A model generated the notes under the pieces. That model was not told the DNA's origin. It was given only the letters and a program-made list of their open reading frames with translations, and did no database searches. 64,000 nucleotides of DNA from positions 841,113-905,112 of the forward strand of contig CAJNDS010002390.1 in the NCBI GenBank assembly GCA_905221605.1, in the 5' to 3' direction. Positions 18,727 through 30,122 of this stretch are shown here, one piece after another. This DNA is from Symbiodinium natans (Eukaryota > Sar > Dinophyceae > Suessiales > Symbiodiniaceae). The stretch's first letter is position 1, and each line of letters starts with the position of its first letter. The translations under genes were made by a program, and so were the position numbers.

Positions 18727-20640
18727 GTAGTTCATTGGTACCCTAAACCCTAAACCCTAAACCCTAAACCCTAAATCACGTTTTTTGTGGTTCTGGTTTC
18801 CCTTCCTTATAAGGGCCATAGTGGGATTCTTACTTGTTTTTTTAACATTCTTTTGGGGTTCTTATAAGCAACTAGTAGAAAAAGGGTGCCCTTATTGTAA
18901 CCTGGTTTCTGGGCTGCCAAGGTGCTTGACCTACTTGGTGGACCACGTGGCTTTCGAGGCCAGAGTTTCCGGCGCAAGGGCTTGCGGCTATTGTAGGGTT
19001 TAGGGTTTAGGGTTTAGGGTTTAGGGTTTAGGGTTTAGGGTTTAGGGTTCGGGGTTTAAGGGCATTATGAAACTAGGTACCAGCAACCACGCTATTTGGG
19101 GCTCTGGCTCTGGGTACCTACTTCCACTATCATAGTATAAGTGGGCCCTCCCTTTTTGTTTCAGACTTCAGGGTTGGGATGTTCCCCCTTATGCTAAAAG
19201 GGATTATAGTACCCCCCCCCCCCCCCCCCCCCCCCTATCATAATCCCTGTCAAGGACTGTTCGTATAAGGGGGGGACATCCCAGCTTCAGGGTTTAGCTA
19301 GGAGTACAGTTCCAGCACCACTTAGTCTTGTGGCGGTTTCAAGGTGTACTTGGTAGCCCAGTGGTACCCTTTACCCTTTTTTGGGTTATGGGTCCCCTTA
19401 TAAAGTAACCAACCAAAAGAAGGGTGGCCTTATGATAATATGGTTACTGGGCTACTAAGTTGAGGGTGCAGGCTTAGCGACATCCAGACTTGCCCGCATG
19501 ATGGTCAAGGGGTGCTGTTGCGGCTCGTACCCCTAAGGTTGTACCCCTAAAGGTTTCCCTTCATATGCTCCCAATATGGCCCTTAAATTTCCCTTAGGGA
19601 ACTTTAAAAAGTGGCTCCACAACTGTGGATCAACCCCCAGGTGTGGTTTTAGGGTTTAGGGCTTAGGGCTTCGCAGGGTTCGGGCTTCAGAGGGTTTGGG
19701 GTTGTTTCGGGTCTACAGGGTGGAGGGTCTAGGCTTCAGTGCATCTTGGGCTTCTCGAACTCATAGTGTTCTATGGAGTCCACAGGTAGTTTTGAGTTTA
19801 GGGCCTAGGGTTCAGTGCTTACCGAACTCATGGGGTTTAGGGTTCCATAGAGTCTATAGGTTGCGTAGGGTTTTTGGGGCTGAGGGTTAGGGGTTAGGGT
19901 TTCGGGCTTAGGGCTTAGGGCTTAGAGCTTAGGGCTTAGGGCTTAGGGCTTAGGGTTCAGTGCTGTTTCCGAACCGGCGCCTCCCCCACGGCAGGCCTTG
20001 TTCGCAGTGGTCGTGGCTCCCTCCATGCAGGGGAGTTGGGAGTTTAGGGTCAGGGTTTCGACCTTCTAGGTTTGTGTGCTGCTGAAGGGCGGGGACGGGG
20101 CCAGGGCGGGGTTAGGTGCGAGGCATCCTTCCTTCGAGCGCTCGAGGGTCCGGATGCTAAAGGGGAAAAGGACGGACCCCCTTCCCCTATATAACCCCTA
20201 TATAATATAGGCCGTATATAGTCCCTACATACCTAAGTAGCCTTGCCCAGAAATACATTTGCTCGTATTCTCAACATCACTATGAGTACCATGACCATTA
20301 TGACGATTAATTTTTGATATCAGATATATACATACATGTATGTCTGAAGTAGAATGTTATTCCTGCATTAACGCTTATTTTGGAAGAAAGCATTCTTAAA
20401 ATTCAAGTGCGTCAAACGGGTCTTGATGTGTGGTTGGGGCGTATGGTTTTGGGTATCCAACCTAGACCAGAACCACCAAGATTTTGTGCTTACTTTCCCC
20501 TTTTGGTGGTATTTAGGGTTCGGAGTTTAGGGTTTAGGGTTTGGGGTTTAGGGTTTGGGGTTTGGGGTTTAGGGTTTAGGTTTCGGTTTGTTGGAAATGA
20601 TGGTTTAGGGAACGCCCCGCATCAGTCGACCCCAATCTAG
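18727..20640. other. Intron block with three fold-backs
   Basis: F4 relatives at 18782-18921 and 19351-19459, F1 at 19174-19283, telomeric arrays at 18993-19060 and 20515-20585, and a TTAGGGC-type array at 19905-19960. Short open islands at 18922-18975 and 19992-20028 could be exons but have poor splice support. Confidence 0.6.
19174..19283. repeat. Fold-back element, family F1
   Basis: TTGGGATGTTCCCCCTTATG at left and TTCGTATAAGGGGGGGACAT at right. The loop is expanded into a C-run of about 22. Confidence 0.85.
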
Positions 20641-20688
20641 ACGAATGGGCCGTGCTTGGGGTGCCCGAAGCTGTGGAGTTGAAAGAAA
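20641..20688 (+). CDS. Candidate exon just before S1
   Basis: After AATCTAG, GA donor at 20689. Reads EWAVLGVPEAVELKE. It ends in phase 1, while S1 starts in phase 0, so one more small exon is needed between 20689 and 21121. Confidence 0.5.
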
Positions 20689-21121
20689 GATGACCCAGGG
20701 GGTAGGGTTCAGGGTTCAGGGTTCAGGGTTCAGGGTTCAGGGTTCAGGGTTTAGGGTTTAGGCTTAGGGTTTAGGGTTTAGGGTTTAGGGTTTAGGGTTT
20801 AGGGTTTAGGGTTTAGGGTTTAGGGTTTAGGATAGAAGCTCCGAGTCGAGATCAACCCCGCCCACGCAGCTAAGGTAGCCCTAACCCGAAATGGTTCTGT
20901 GGTGGCTGCTTCGGGTTTCGGGTTGGGGGGTTGGAGTCATCTTAGGCTTCAGACTTTGCTGAGTTCCTTCAAAGCTCAAAAAAATCCAATGTCGAGCATC
21001 CTTATGGCGAACCCTGTGCCCCCTAAACCCTAACCCTAATGCCCGCGAAAGACTTATCAGGCCTGACAGGCCCTCACAGGCCCTTATTAAAGACCAACCC
21101 TTTTGAACCCCCTAAGCCCAG

Positions 21122-21210
21122 ATTATGAACTCCATGTTCATTGGCATTGAAGTGCAACTGCAACTGGCGGAAGTCCAACTGGACTCTGCGTGCCTTGGCT
21201 GGGAACCCGG
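21122..21210 (+). CDS. Channel exon: S1 helix
   Basis: Starts after CCCAG and ends before GTTAGTC. Reads NSMFIGIEVQ followed by LQLAEVQLDSACLGWE, a typical first membrane segment (asparagine, IGIE) and its outer end in this family. It ends in phase 2, which fits the next exon at 21811. The upstream part of S1 is probably on an earlier exon that was not identified with certainty. Confidence 0.75.
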
Positions 21211-21810
21211 GTTAGTCTATTTTTCGCAGGCCCCGGAGGGTTTAGGCTTTATAAGGTCTAGGATAACGGTTTCAGGGTTTAAGAAATGTTGCACTGTCTG
21301 TAGTACTGCTGGGGTCTAAAATCACAAGTTTAGAAAGCGTATTCTGCGAACTCAGTCTGCTGCTGTAGCCGGCCATTATCACAAGTTGTTTTTTCCGTTT
21401 TTTGTTTTTTAAGCGCGTTTGTGTCTAGGCTTACGGGCTTACGCAGCAAGGCTTGAGGCCCTGAGGGCCTTGGGCTCCAAGAATTTGAAAGAGCCAGAGC
21501 CCAGCCAGTTCCATTTAAAAAAGCCTTATTGAATTTCATTACGAAACAGGCCCCAAACAAATTTCATGATAGGTAGTCCACAGGCCCACATTTGTTTGGG
21601 TTGAAGACAGCGCAATATTACTGCGCACGGCTACAGGGGTTAAGTGTTTAGGCTCCGGGGTTTTGGGGTTTACGGCGAAATCACCTGTGAGTACTTGCAA
21701 AAAAACAAATATCGACCGCATATGTGGACTGTCGTCGTCAGTGCAACCTCCAAAGCCTAGGACCCACAGCAGGTCGCTTTTGTTCGGGTTTAGGGTTCCG
21801 GGTTTAAAAG

Positions 21811-21846
21811 GTCGAATACATTGACCGAAACCTCCGGCACATGCAA
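21811..21846 (+). CDS. Channel exon: S1-S2 loop
   Basis: A 36-nt exon after AAAAG, ending before GTCATCC. In the frame imposed by its neighbours it reads SNTLTETSGTC, a Ser/Thr-rich extracellular loop. The alternative frame (VEYIDRNLRHMQ) is also open and looks reasonable, but it does not fit the phases of the flanking S1 and S2 exons. Confidence 0.5.
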
Positions 21847-22197
21847 GTCATCCAGGGTTTAGGGTTTAGGTTTCGGGGTTTAGGGTTCAGCGTGGAGGGT
21901 TTAGGGTTTAGGGTTTAGGGTTTAGGGTTTAGGGTGCAATTGTTATTTCGTCATAGTCTCTTTATACTTGTACTATAGCATCCCCCCGTGAAGCGGCTCA
22001 ACTACTTCGGTGGAGCTATCGCACCTTGCACTGCGCCTCGAAGTTGATACCCTTTACATGTCAGTGCATTTTCCTTCGGAGAGAAAAGCCGCCCTCAGAT
22101 TTCTAAACCCTTTAGGGTTGAGGGTTTAGGGCTTAGGGTTTAGCGTTTAGGGTTTAGGGTTGGTGTTCAGTTTTCTTGCTGCTCCTAAGATCCTCAG

Positions 22198-22324
22198 ACC
22201 CCTGAGCTCAACCATGAAGCCGAGGATTGTGAGCGCAGTGCAATACAGCTTCACGGCTCTCTTCACCATCGAGTTCTTGCTGCGATGGCTGGCTTTCGGC
22301 TTCAGGCGCTTGCCGCCTTCCTGC
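22198..22324 (+). CDS. Channel exon: S2 helix
   Basis: Acceptor CCTCAG, donor GTGTAG. It reads SSTMKPRIVSAVQYSF, then TALFTIEFLLRWLAFGF and RRLPPSC. The motif F-T-x-E-F-L-L-R is the S2 hallmark of voltage-gated channels, with the conserved Glu that contacts S4 arginines. Phase 2 in, phase 0 out. Confidence 0.9.
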
Positions 22325-22737
22325 GTGTAGAGGTTGCTTCAAGGTTCATGGGTATAGTGCTATAAGTACAGGCGCATACACACACACAGACAGACAAAAG
22401 AATAGATAGATGACAGAGCTAGAGAGACACAGGCACGAAGAGGCACCCCATTTTTTCCTGGCATCCGCGGAAACACAGGCATTGCCGCTTCCGACTCCTC
22501 CAGTCACAGCCTCTGACACAGGCCGCCCACCACAAACCCCAGAATGTGCCCGACCATCCCCCTGCAAGCCATTACCATTTGCTGTTTTCGAGTACAGGCA
22601 TGAACCAGAACCCCCGCGCCCTTGCCCTAGGCCCTTGGGACATTTAGCATGTTCCCTTATTTGGGTTTAAGAAGGTCATATTTGGAATATTTTTCCGAGG
22701 GTTTCAAGAGTGCCAAGTTGAGCTAAGGTTTTGCGAG
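22325..22737. other. Intron with no telomeric repeats
   Basis: 413 bases with a CACACAGACA microsatellite and an open frame on both strands (22346-22670) that has no support as an exon. One of the few introns without a TTTAGGG array. Confidence 0.55.
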
Positions 22738-22764
22738 GAGGATTGGGCGTGGAGCGTGCTAGAC
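22738..22764 (+). CDS. Channel micro-exon: start of S3
   Basis: A 27-nt exon after TGCGAG, donor GTGGCC. It encodes EDWAWSVLD, matching the W-N-x-x-D start of S3 in six-TM channels. It joins in phase 0 with S2 (22324) and with IIVISSLWE (23304). The aspartate is the conserved S3 charge-transfer residue. Confidence 0.85.
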
Positions 22765-23303
22765 GTGGCCTCTCGGCTTTGCTCTCGTCCTGCTTGATGG
22801 GTTTAGGATTTAGGGTTTAGGGTTTAGTGTTTTTGTTGTTGTTTAGCTTCCCCTCACTAGACCCTAAACCCTAACCCCTTTAGGTTTAGGGAGGAGGGTC
22901 ATGGGAGACTAGGACGCAGTCTCCGAACAAGACTCAAAAAACACGCGAGCTGAACTCTGGGGGGGGGGGGGGGGGGGTGAGATCCTCCGACTGCCGTGGA
23001 GTTGGCTTTACAGGGTTCAGGGTTTAGGGTTTAGGGTTTAGGGTTTTGGGTTTTGGGTTTAGGGTTAGTTGGCTTTAGGGTTCAGGGTTTAGGGTTTAGA
23101 GTTCAGTCTTTCGGGTTTAGGGTCAGGCCTTGGAGCCTTTGTCTTTGTTTTTGTAAGGCCTCCCAAGTGACCATGTTCCTCGACAAGTTTCCAAAAAGGA
23201 CCATAAGCCCTGAATAACCCAAAATAGCTCGAGATGACCCTAAATCACCCTAAACCCTGAACCCGACAGAATCCTCAACCCTTTCAAGCGGTCAGCACTT
23301 CAG

Positions 23304-23413
23304 ATCATCGTCATCAGCTCTCTGTGGGAAACCACTGTGGAGATTCTCGCCGCCAGCAGCGACAGCAGCAACTTCACAGCGTTGAAAGCCTTCCGCATCA
23401 TTCGGCTGTCGAA
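23304..23413 (+). CDS. Channel exon: rest of S3 and first half of S4
   Basis: Acceptor CACTTCAG. It reads IIVISSLWETTVEILAAS, SDSSNFTALKA, then FRIIRLSK. The S4 arginine ladder begins here. The exon ends after AA of the lysine codon and the intron must begin GATCC, a GA donor. The next exon supplies the missing G. Confidence 0.9.
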
Positions 23414-23652
23414 GATCCTTGGACAGCACCTGCAGGGCTGGGGTTAGGGTTTAGGGTTTAGGGTTTACGGTTTAGGGTTTAGGTTTTAGGGTATAGGATT
23501 TAGGGTTCAGGGTTCAGGGTTCAGGGTTTTAAGGGAAGTGTAGGGGTTTGTAGGGTTTTTGGGCGATGTAGAGCTTTAGGTGTTTAAAGGGCTGTCGGAT
23601 TTGTAGGGCTTTAGGCCTTTCGGGCTTGAGGTTTTGGGGCTCAGGGCTGGGC

Positions 23653-23750
23653 CGGATGTTCCCCCTGATACCAACAGTCCTTGATAGGGACGATAGTATC
23701 CCCTAGTAAAATCCTTATCCAGGGCTGTTGGTGTAAGGGGGAACATCCCA
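23653..23750. repeat. Fold-back element, family F1
   Basis: Arms GGATGTTCCCCCTGATACCA and TGGTGTAAGGGGGAACATCC. Lies in the intron that splits S4. Confidence 0.88.
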
Positions 23751-24244
23751 ACCCTAAACCCTAAAAGAGACTGCGCGCTTTTCAGCCCTGTCCCTGAATT
23801 AACCGGTCCAAGCCGCAGTGCCCGAGCCTTGCAGCAAACTTCGAAAAGTTGGGAGATCCTTATCCCCATAACCCAAAAGATTTTAGTAGAGGGAATCCCC
23901 AGCTCTGATCATCCTTAAGGCCATGTTCCAACTTTCAGGACTCTAAGCCTTAAACCCCCAAGCCCTGCGCTAGGGGGGGTCAGGGTTCAGGTTTTCAGGG
24001 TTCAGGTTTTCAGGGTTGAGGGTTTAGGGTTTAGGGCCACAGTTTAGGGTCAGAGTTCTCTTCATACTCTCCCAGCTCCATTCCGGCACAGGGAGCGTCC
24101 CAGCTCATGGGAACAGATGTTTGAGTTACTGTCCGTGTTCTCCAAGTCCAGGCACCGTTAGACTGCGGTACTCCGTGTACATGGGTCCCTCAACTATGGC
24201 TTTGCTTAGCACTTAGGGATTCAGGGTTTAGGGCGTAGGGTTCT

Positions 24245-24515
24245 AAGGCCCCAAACCCCAAACCCCAAACCCCAAACCCCAAACCCTAAACCTAAACCCC
24301 AAACCCTAAACCCTCAACCCCAAACTCTAAACCCGAAACAACAAACCCCAAACCCTAAACCCCAAACCCCAAACCCTAAACTCTCAACCCTAAACCCCAA
24401 ACCCTAAACCCCAAACTCTAAACTTTAAACCCCAAACCCTAAACCCTAAACCCTAATCCCTAAACCTAAACCCTAAACCCCAAACCCTAAACCCCAAACC
24501 CTAAGACCTAAACCG
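24245..24515 (-). repeat. CCCTAAA/CCCCAAA mixed array before S4 exon
   Basis: About 270 bases of intermingled CCCTAAA and CCCCAAA, ending 17 bases before the acceptor at 24532. Confidence 0.93.
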
Positions 24516-24532
24516 CCCTCCCTGGCCTCGAG

Positions 24533-24578
24533 GATCCTCCGCACGCTGCGCTTGGTTCGCATCTTCCGCTTCGTCAAT
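24533..24578 (+). CDS. Channel exon: second half of S4
   Basis: Acceptor CCTCGAG. It encodes ILRTLRLVRIFRFVN, continuing the ladder so that S4 carries R, R, K, R, R, R, R at three-residue spacing. The donor is GCTACG (GC type). The final Asn joins ALRML at 26955 in phase 0. Confidence 0.92.
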
Positions 24579-24607
24579 GCTACGGGCTTAGGTCCAGGGC
24601 TGCTGGT

Positions 24608-24812
24608 TGGGTTTAGGGTTTTGGGTTTTGGGGTTTTGGGTTTTGGGTTTTGGGTTTAGGGTTTAGGGTTTGGGTTTAGGGTTTAGGGTTTAGGTTTTAG
24701 GGTTTAGGGTTTAGGGTTTAGGGTTTAGGGTTAGGGTTTAGGGTTTAGGGTTTAGGGTTTAGGGTAGGGTTAGGGTTTGGGGTAGGGTTTAGGTTTAGGG
24801 TTTAGGGTTTAG
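24608..24812 (+). repeat. TTTAGGG array after S4 exon
   Basis: About 200 bases of TTTAGGG with TTTTGGG variants, starting 30 bases after the donor at 24579. A G-run of about 23 follows at 24816-24837. Confidence 0.93.
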
Positions 24813-25221
24813 TGCGGGGGGGGGGGGGGGGGGGGGGTGTTCGGGTTCGGCACTTCTGCCTGATCCTGTATAGGCTAATAGGGCTGGGTGTTTCCAGAAG
24901 ATTGCGTACCTCAATGGGTCGAGATTCTGGCAACTACGAACATCCCCATGGTTCAGAGGGTTTAGGGTTTAGGGTTTAGAGTTTAGGGTTTAGGGTTTAG
25001 GGTTTGGGGTTTAGGGTTTAGGGTTTAGGGTTTGGGGTTTAGGAGGCTGGCAAGGAGAAGACAAAAGAAGGCAGCAAAGCGGGAGAAGGAAGTAGAAGCG
25101 CCGCCAGGCTCCTGAAAGGGACATTTCAGGCAAAAGGCCACCCGATCCGGACCCAGATGGGTCCGCGCCTAAACGGCGCGCGTGAGGCTCCTTGAGGGCC
25201 GAGTAGTCTTCACGGCTTAGG

Positions 25222-26325
<1,104 letters not shown>

Positions 26326-26458
26326 CCCAGCACGCAAGGACAAGCTTAGCTAATCCTGCCCCACCTTAAGTCCTAAACCCAAACCCGAACCCTACACCCT
26401 TCTTCCTCGACCCTCAGGGTCCAGGTACCTAAGTAGGGGATCCTTGGGCCTTAAAGTA

Positions 26459-26569
26459 CTTGGCAGCCCAGTGGTGCCCTTGACCTTTTTGTTGTGCTCT
26501 GAGTTCCCTTATAAAGTAACCAACCAAAGAAGGGTGCCCTTACTGTAATTTGCTTACTGGGTTACCAAG
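26459..26569. repeat. Fold-back element, family F4
   Basis: TTGGCAGCCCAGTGGTGCCC at left, TTGCTTACTGGGTTACCAAG at right, inner TTATAAAGTAACCAACC. The best preserved copy with 19351. Confidence 0.85.
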
Positions 26570-26571
26570 AG

Positions 26572-26708
26572 TACCTCCTACAGAAGGCCTTTGGGGGCCA
26601 AGTATACAATCATAAGGTACATGGACCCTTAGGGTAAGTCCTCCTACATAAAGGACTTTGGGGCCCAAGTTATACAATCATAAGGTACATGGACCCTTAG
26701 GGTATGTC
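26572..26708. repeat. Tandem duplication of an F8 fold-back half
   Basis: Two copies of about 67 bases, each containing CAATCATAAGGTACATGGAC and CCTTAGGGTA. Head-to-tail with a few differences. Confidence 0.85.
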
Positions 26709-26820
26709 CTAAGGATCGAAACTGCTGGGAGTTGAAGCCGCGTGTTCTTGCCAGTGTCGATGCGTGTCGAGGTGAAGGTTTGCCCCCTGAACTGTTTGGA
26801 CCTGCAGGCTGCAGCGTCCT

Positions 26821-26932
26821 GCCTAAACCCTAAACCCTAAACCCCAAACCCGAAACCCCAAACCCGAAACCCTAAACCCCAAACCCTAAACCCCAAACCC
26901 TAAACCCGAAACCCTAAACCCTAAACCCTAAA
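26821..26932 (-). repeat. CCCTAAA array before the S4-S5 linker exon
   Basis: CCCTAAA with CCCGAAA and CCCCAAA variants, ending about 20 bases before the acceptor. Confidence 0.92.
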
Positions 26933-26954
26933 CCACGAACCCCAAGCCCCAGAG

Positions 26955-27001
26955 GCCCTTCGGATGCTGATAACGTCCATCTTTCACACCATGAAGTCCC
27001 T
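26955..27001 (+). CDS. Channel exon: S4-S5 linker
   Basis: Acceptor CCAGAG, donor GCCTCT (GC type). It reads ALRMLITSIFHTMKSL, the typical amphipathic S4-S5 linker that couples the sensor to the pore. It ends in phase 2; the G of the next exon completes CTG. Confidence 0.9.
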
Positions 27002-27026
27002 GCCTCTCGCTTGCATCCAGGAGTGC

Positions 27027-27126
27027 AGGGTTTAGGGTTTAGGGTTTAGGGTTTAGGGTTTAGGGTTTAGGGTTTAGGGTTTAGGGTTTATTGTTTAGGG
27101 TTTAGGGTTTAGGGTTTAGGGTTTAG
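27027..27126 (+). repeat. TTTAGGG array after the S4-S5 linker exon
   Basis: About fourteen units starting 25 bases into the intron. Confidence 0.95.
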
Positions 27127-28378
27127 GGGGCTTTCGAGGAAGTTTTTTGGGGGGCGTCGAAGAATCTCAAGAAACTCCAGAGGCCCGGAACCCTGAACCC
27201 TCAACCCTAAAGCAGAAATTCCCAGAGGTGTTTTTTCTCCCAGAGGTTTAGGGTTTAGGGTTTAGGGTTACCCTAAACCCTAAAGCAGAAATTCCCAGAG
27301 GTTTTTTTTTCCTAGGAAGCTGGACAACCAGCTTGTGGGGTCCTTTGGTTGTGCTTTTTGGCCTGTGGGGTTTGGGCCCACGGCTCAGCGTGGCTCACCG
27401 TAGCCAAACACCAAGAGTGAAAAGCACACACAGGATACGCAGGTCTGCTTGTGGTGCTTGCTGTGGTTGCTGTTGCAATACGGCCCCCTTCAATATACAT
27501 CCGGTACTCCTCCCCTTTCCCCTCCCCCACCCACCCCCGCAAAAAAAAACGACTTCAAAATAGGGAACTGGCCAAGCCTAAACCCTAAACCCTAAACCCT
27601 AAACCCTAAACCCTAAATCTAGGAAGCTGAGGGCTGCTTTTGCTTGCCCAGAGAGTTCATATGCAGTTCTACGACTGTACACGACTTGCTCCTGCTTTTG
27701 TTGGATGAGAAATGTAGGGCCAATTGGCAGTGCTTAGGGTTAAGGGTTTCAGGTTTAGGGTTTAGGGCTACGATTCTGGAATTTGGTACAGCACCCAATA
27801 ACCCCTACTTCCTACGGATTCTCGGCTTCGGGTTTAGGGTTGCAGTACTATTCTGCAATTTGGTACAGCACCCAACAACGTTTATTTTCTAAGGATTCTG
27901 GGCGCCTAACTTCATAAAACTACCCCAGCTGAGCCCTCTGCTTGCTGAACTAGTTCCCAGCTCTTTGTGGCATGTATGATTTCCTTTCTTTGGCAGCTTA
28001 AGCTTACGACTTAAACCCGGAACCCTAATTTTTAAATTCTTAAGTCACCACTGTCTGCTGAAGCTGCTTCATTGATGCCCTCTTTTTTGACAGCTGTTCG
28101 GCATGAACATGACTGAGCTCCCACAGGCGGATCGCGCGTGCACTTGAGCGATCGCAATCCTCCTTCTGAAGCAGGCCTACCTTTCCATGCCTTGAGCCCT
28201 GCCGGGCTTTACTCACCTCATCAGGTTTAGGGTTTAGGGTTTAGGGTTTAGGGCTTTCGATGCCGGCAGAAGGCACGGCGATTGGAAGTTGCTGTCCATG
28301 ACCTCTCAGCGCAGATCGCGGCCTAATGGCTGTGAGTGGAAGTCATTTTTTAGATGTATCACGTCGAAGGGCATGCTT
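27127..28378. other. Interior of the S5 intron
   Basis: Contains a head-to-head telomeric junction (27246-27288) flanked by a direct repeat (CAGAAATTCCCAGAGG at 27214 and 27285) and a duplicated TTTGGTACAGCACCCAA (27782 and 27860). Small arrays lie at 27577-27617 and 28224-28250. A cryptic 33-nt exon-like island is at 28094. Confidence 0.55.
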
Positions 28379-28570
28379 ACCTGTAAACCCTGCACCCTCA
28401 ACCCTAAGCCCTAATCCCTAAGCCCTAAACCCTAAACCCTAAATCCTAAACCCTAAACCCTAAACCCTAAACCCTAAACCCTAAACCCTAAACCCTAAAG
28501 CCTCCATCAAGCTGACCAAAGCGCAGCTCTAAACCCGAAGCCCTCAACCCTAAGCCCTAAACCCTAAGCC
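28379..28570 (-). repeat. CCCTAAA array before the S5 exon
   Basis: Two blocks of CCCTAAA/CCCTAAG, then a C-run of 19 at 28585-28603 serving as a pyrimidine tract upstream of the acceptor at 28636. Confidence 0.92.
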
Positions 28571-28636
28571 CGAATGAAGAGGGACCCCCCCCCCCCCCCC
28601 CCCACCCCCTATGAGTTAGAGAACTGGCCAAATCAG

Positions 28637-28725
28637 GTTCTGGGCCTTGGTCCTCATCTTCTTGAATGTCTACGTGTTCGCTATACTCTTCGTTCAGGCC
28701 GTTGTGGATTTCAAGGAGGAGAGCG
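28637..28725 (+). CDS. Channel exon: S5 helix
   Basis: Acceptor AAATCAG, donor GCCTAG (GC type). It reads FWALVLIFLNVYVFAILF and then VQAVVDFKEES. This is a canonical S5 with the turret beginning after QAV. Phase 2 in, phase 1 out. Confidence 0.9.
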
Positions 28726-29622
28726 GCCTAGGGTGTAGAGTTTAGGGTTTTGGGTTTAGGATTTGGGGTTTAGGGTTTCGGGTTTAGGGTTCAGGGTAGC
28801 AATATATCCTTCATCGTCTGCACAGTATATCTCTTTGGCGAGTTTATCTAGGTTTTGGTCTCTTTGGACGGTTACGCTTCTAATACAGAGCCGGAGACCT
28901 AAAACCAGAAGCCCGAAACCCAAAATGGGGCCAACATCCTAAACCCTAAACCCTAAACCACAGCATGTCTTGGTTTGTCAACCCCAAAACCCGCAACCTT
29001 AAAAACCTGAAATGGGGGCTTAAGGATTCGGGCTTAGGGAGTAGAGTCAGTTGTCCCTAAACCCTAAACCCTAAACCCTAAACCCTAAACCCTAAACCCT
29101 AAACCCTAAACCCTAAACCCTAAACCCATTTAGGGACCTAGTCCAGAGGAAGCCGCAGACTTCTAAACTGAAAAAAAGCCCTAAACCCTCAACCGACAAC
29201 ACCCTAAACCCGGAACCCTAAACCCTAAACCCTAAACCCTAAACCCTAAACCCGAAAATTTCAAGGGGACCTGGGCTTTTAACTTTTCGTGGCCCCTTGA
29301 CCTTCTTTTCGGGGTTAAGGAGTTTACAGCTTAAGGGTTTTTTTGGGGTTTAGGGATTTGAACCCTGGCCCACTCTTTTCGTGGTTTGGGGGCTAAGGGG
29401 TTTTGAGGTTTAGGGGTTTTAGGGTTGTAAGGTGGTTCCTGCAATAGCCAAACTGCAAGCAGCACGCGGCCGGCGTGAGACCTAGGTTTTAGGGTTTAGA
29501 GTTGTGACCTCTTCCGGAAGGGCACCCCAAACCCTAAACCCTAAGCCCTGAACCCTATAGGGTTAAGGGTTTAGGGTTACAAACCTAAAAGGAGCCCGCA
29601 TTCTTGGAAATGGACGCGCGAG

Positions 29623-29652
29623 AAGCAGATGGCATCAACCGCCCCTGCGATG
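29623..29652 (+). CDS. Channel micro-exon: turret before the pore
   Basis: A 30-nt exon after CGCGAG with a strong donor GTAAGC. In the phase set by the neighbours it reads EADGINRPCDG, a polar turret loop. It is phase-neutral (1 in, 1 out), so it could also be skipped. The donor motif and matching phase are the only support. Confidence 0.6.
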
Positions 29653-29934
29653 GTAAGCTTGGATGTTCTTAGGTTCCGAAACCCTAAACCCTGAACCCTA
29701 AACCAGGTCCCGATAAAAGTTCAAGAGCCCACAGGCTAGCCCCCTCCCTCCAACTAAAAGAGATGCAGGGAGGGCCAATCGCCAGGTCGTAACATATTCT
29801 GGGTTACTTCGAAGCATTGAGGGTTTAGGGTTTAGGGTTTAGGGTTTAGGGTATTGAGAAAATATTGGAGGACTGTTTGGGCACAGGCTGGAGTCTTGGC
29901 CACTACATCAGGGCCAGGCTTATGAAGGCTTGCC

Positions 29935-30122
29935 CACCCCCCCCCCACCCCCCCCCCCACCCCCCCCCCCCACCCCCCCCCCTCACCACCCCCCCCCCAC
30001 GCCCCCCCCCAACCACCCCCACCCCCCCCCCCCCCCCCCCCCCCCCCCCCACCCCCCCCACCCCCCAAGCCCCCCACCCCTCCCCCCCCCCCCACCCCCC
30101 CCCCCCTACCCCCCCGCCCCAC
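29935..30122. repeat. Poly-C/A tract
   Basis: About 190 bases of C with scattered A and T. Pro/Gly-rich open frames are artefacts. It lies in the intron before the pore exon. Confidence 0.95.

Noticed and set aside
21811-21860. Reading VEYIDRNLRHMQVIQ for the S1-S2 exon
   Set aside because: Open and attractive, but it breaks phase with both neighbours; the SNTLTETSGTC frame fits both.
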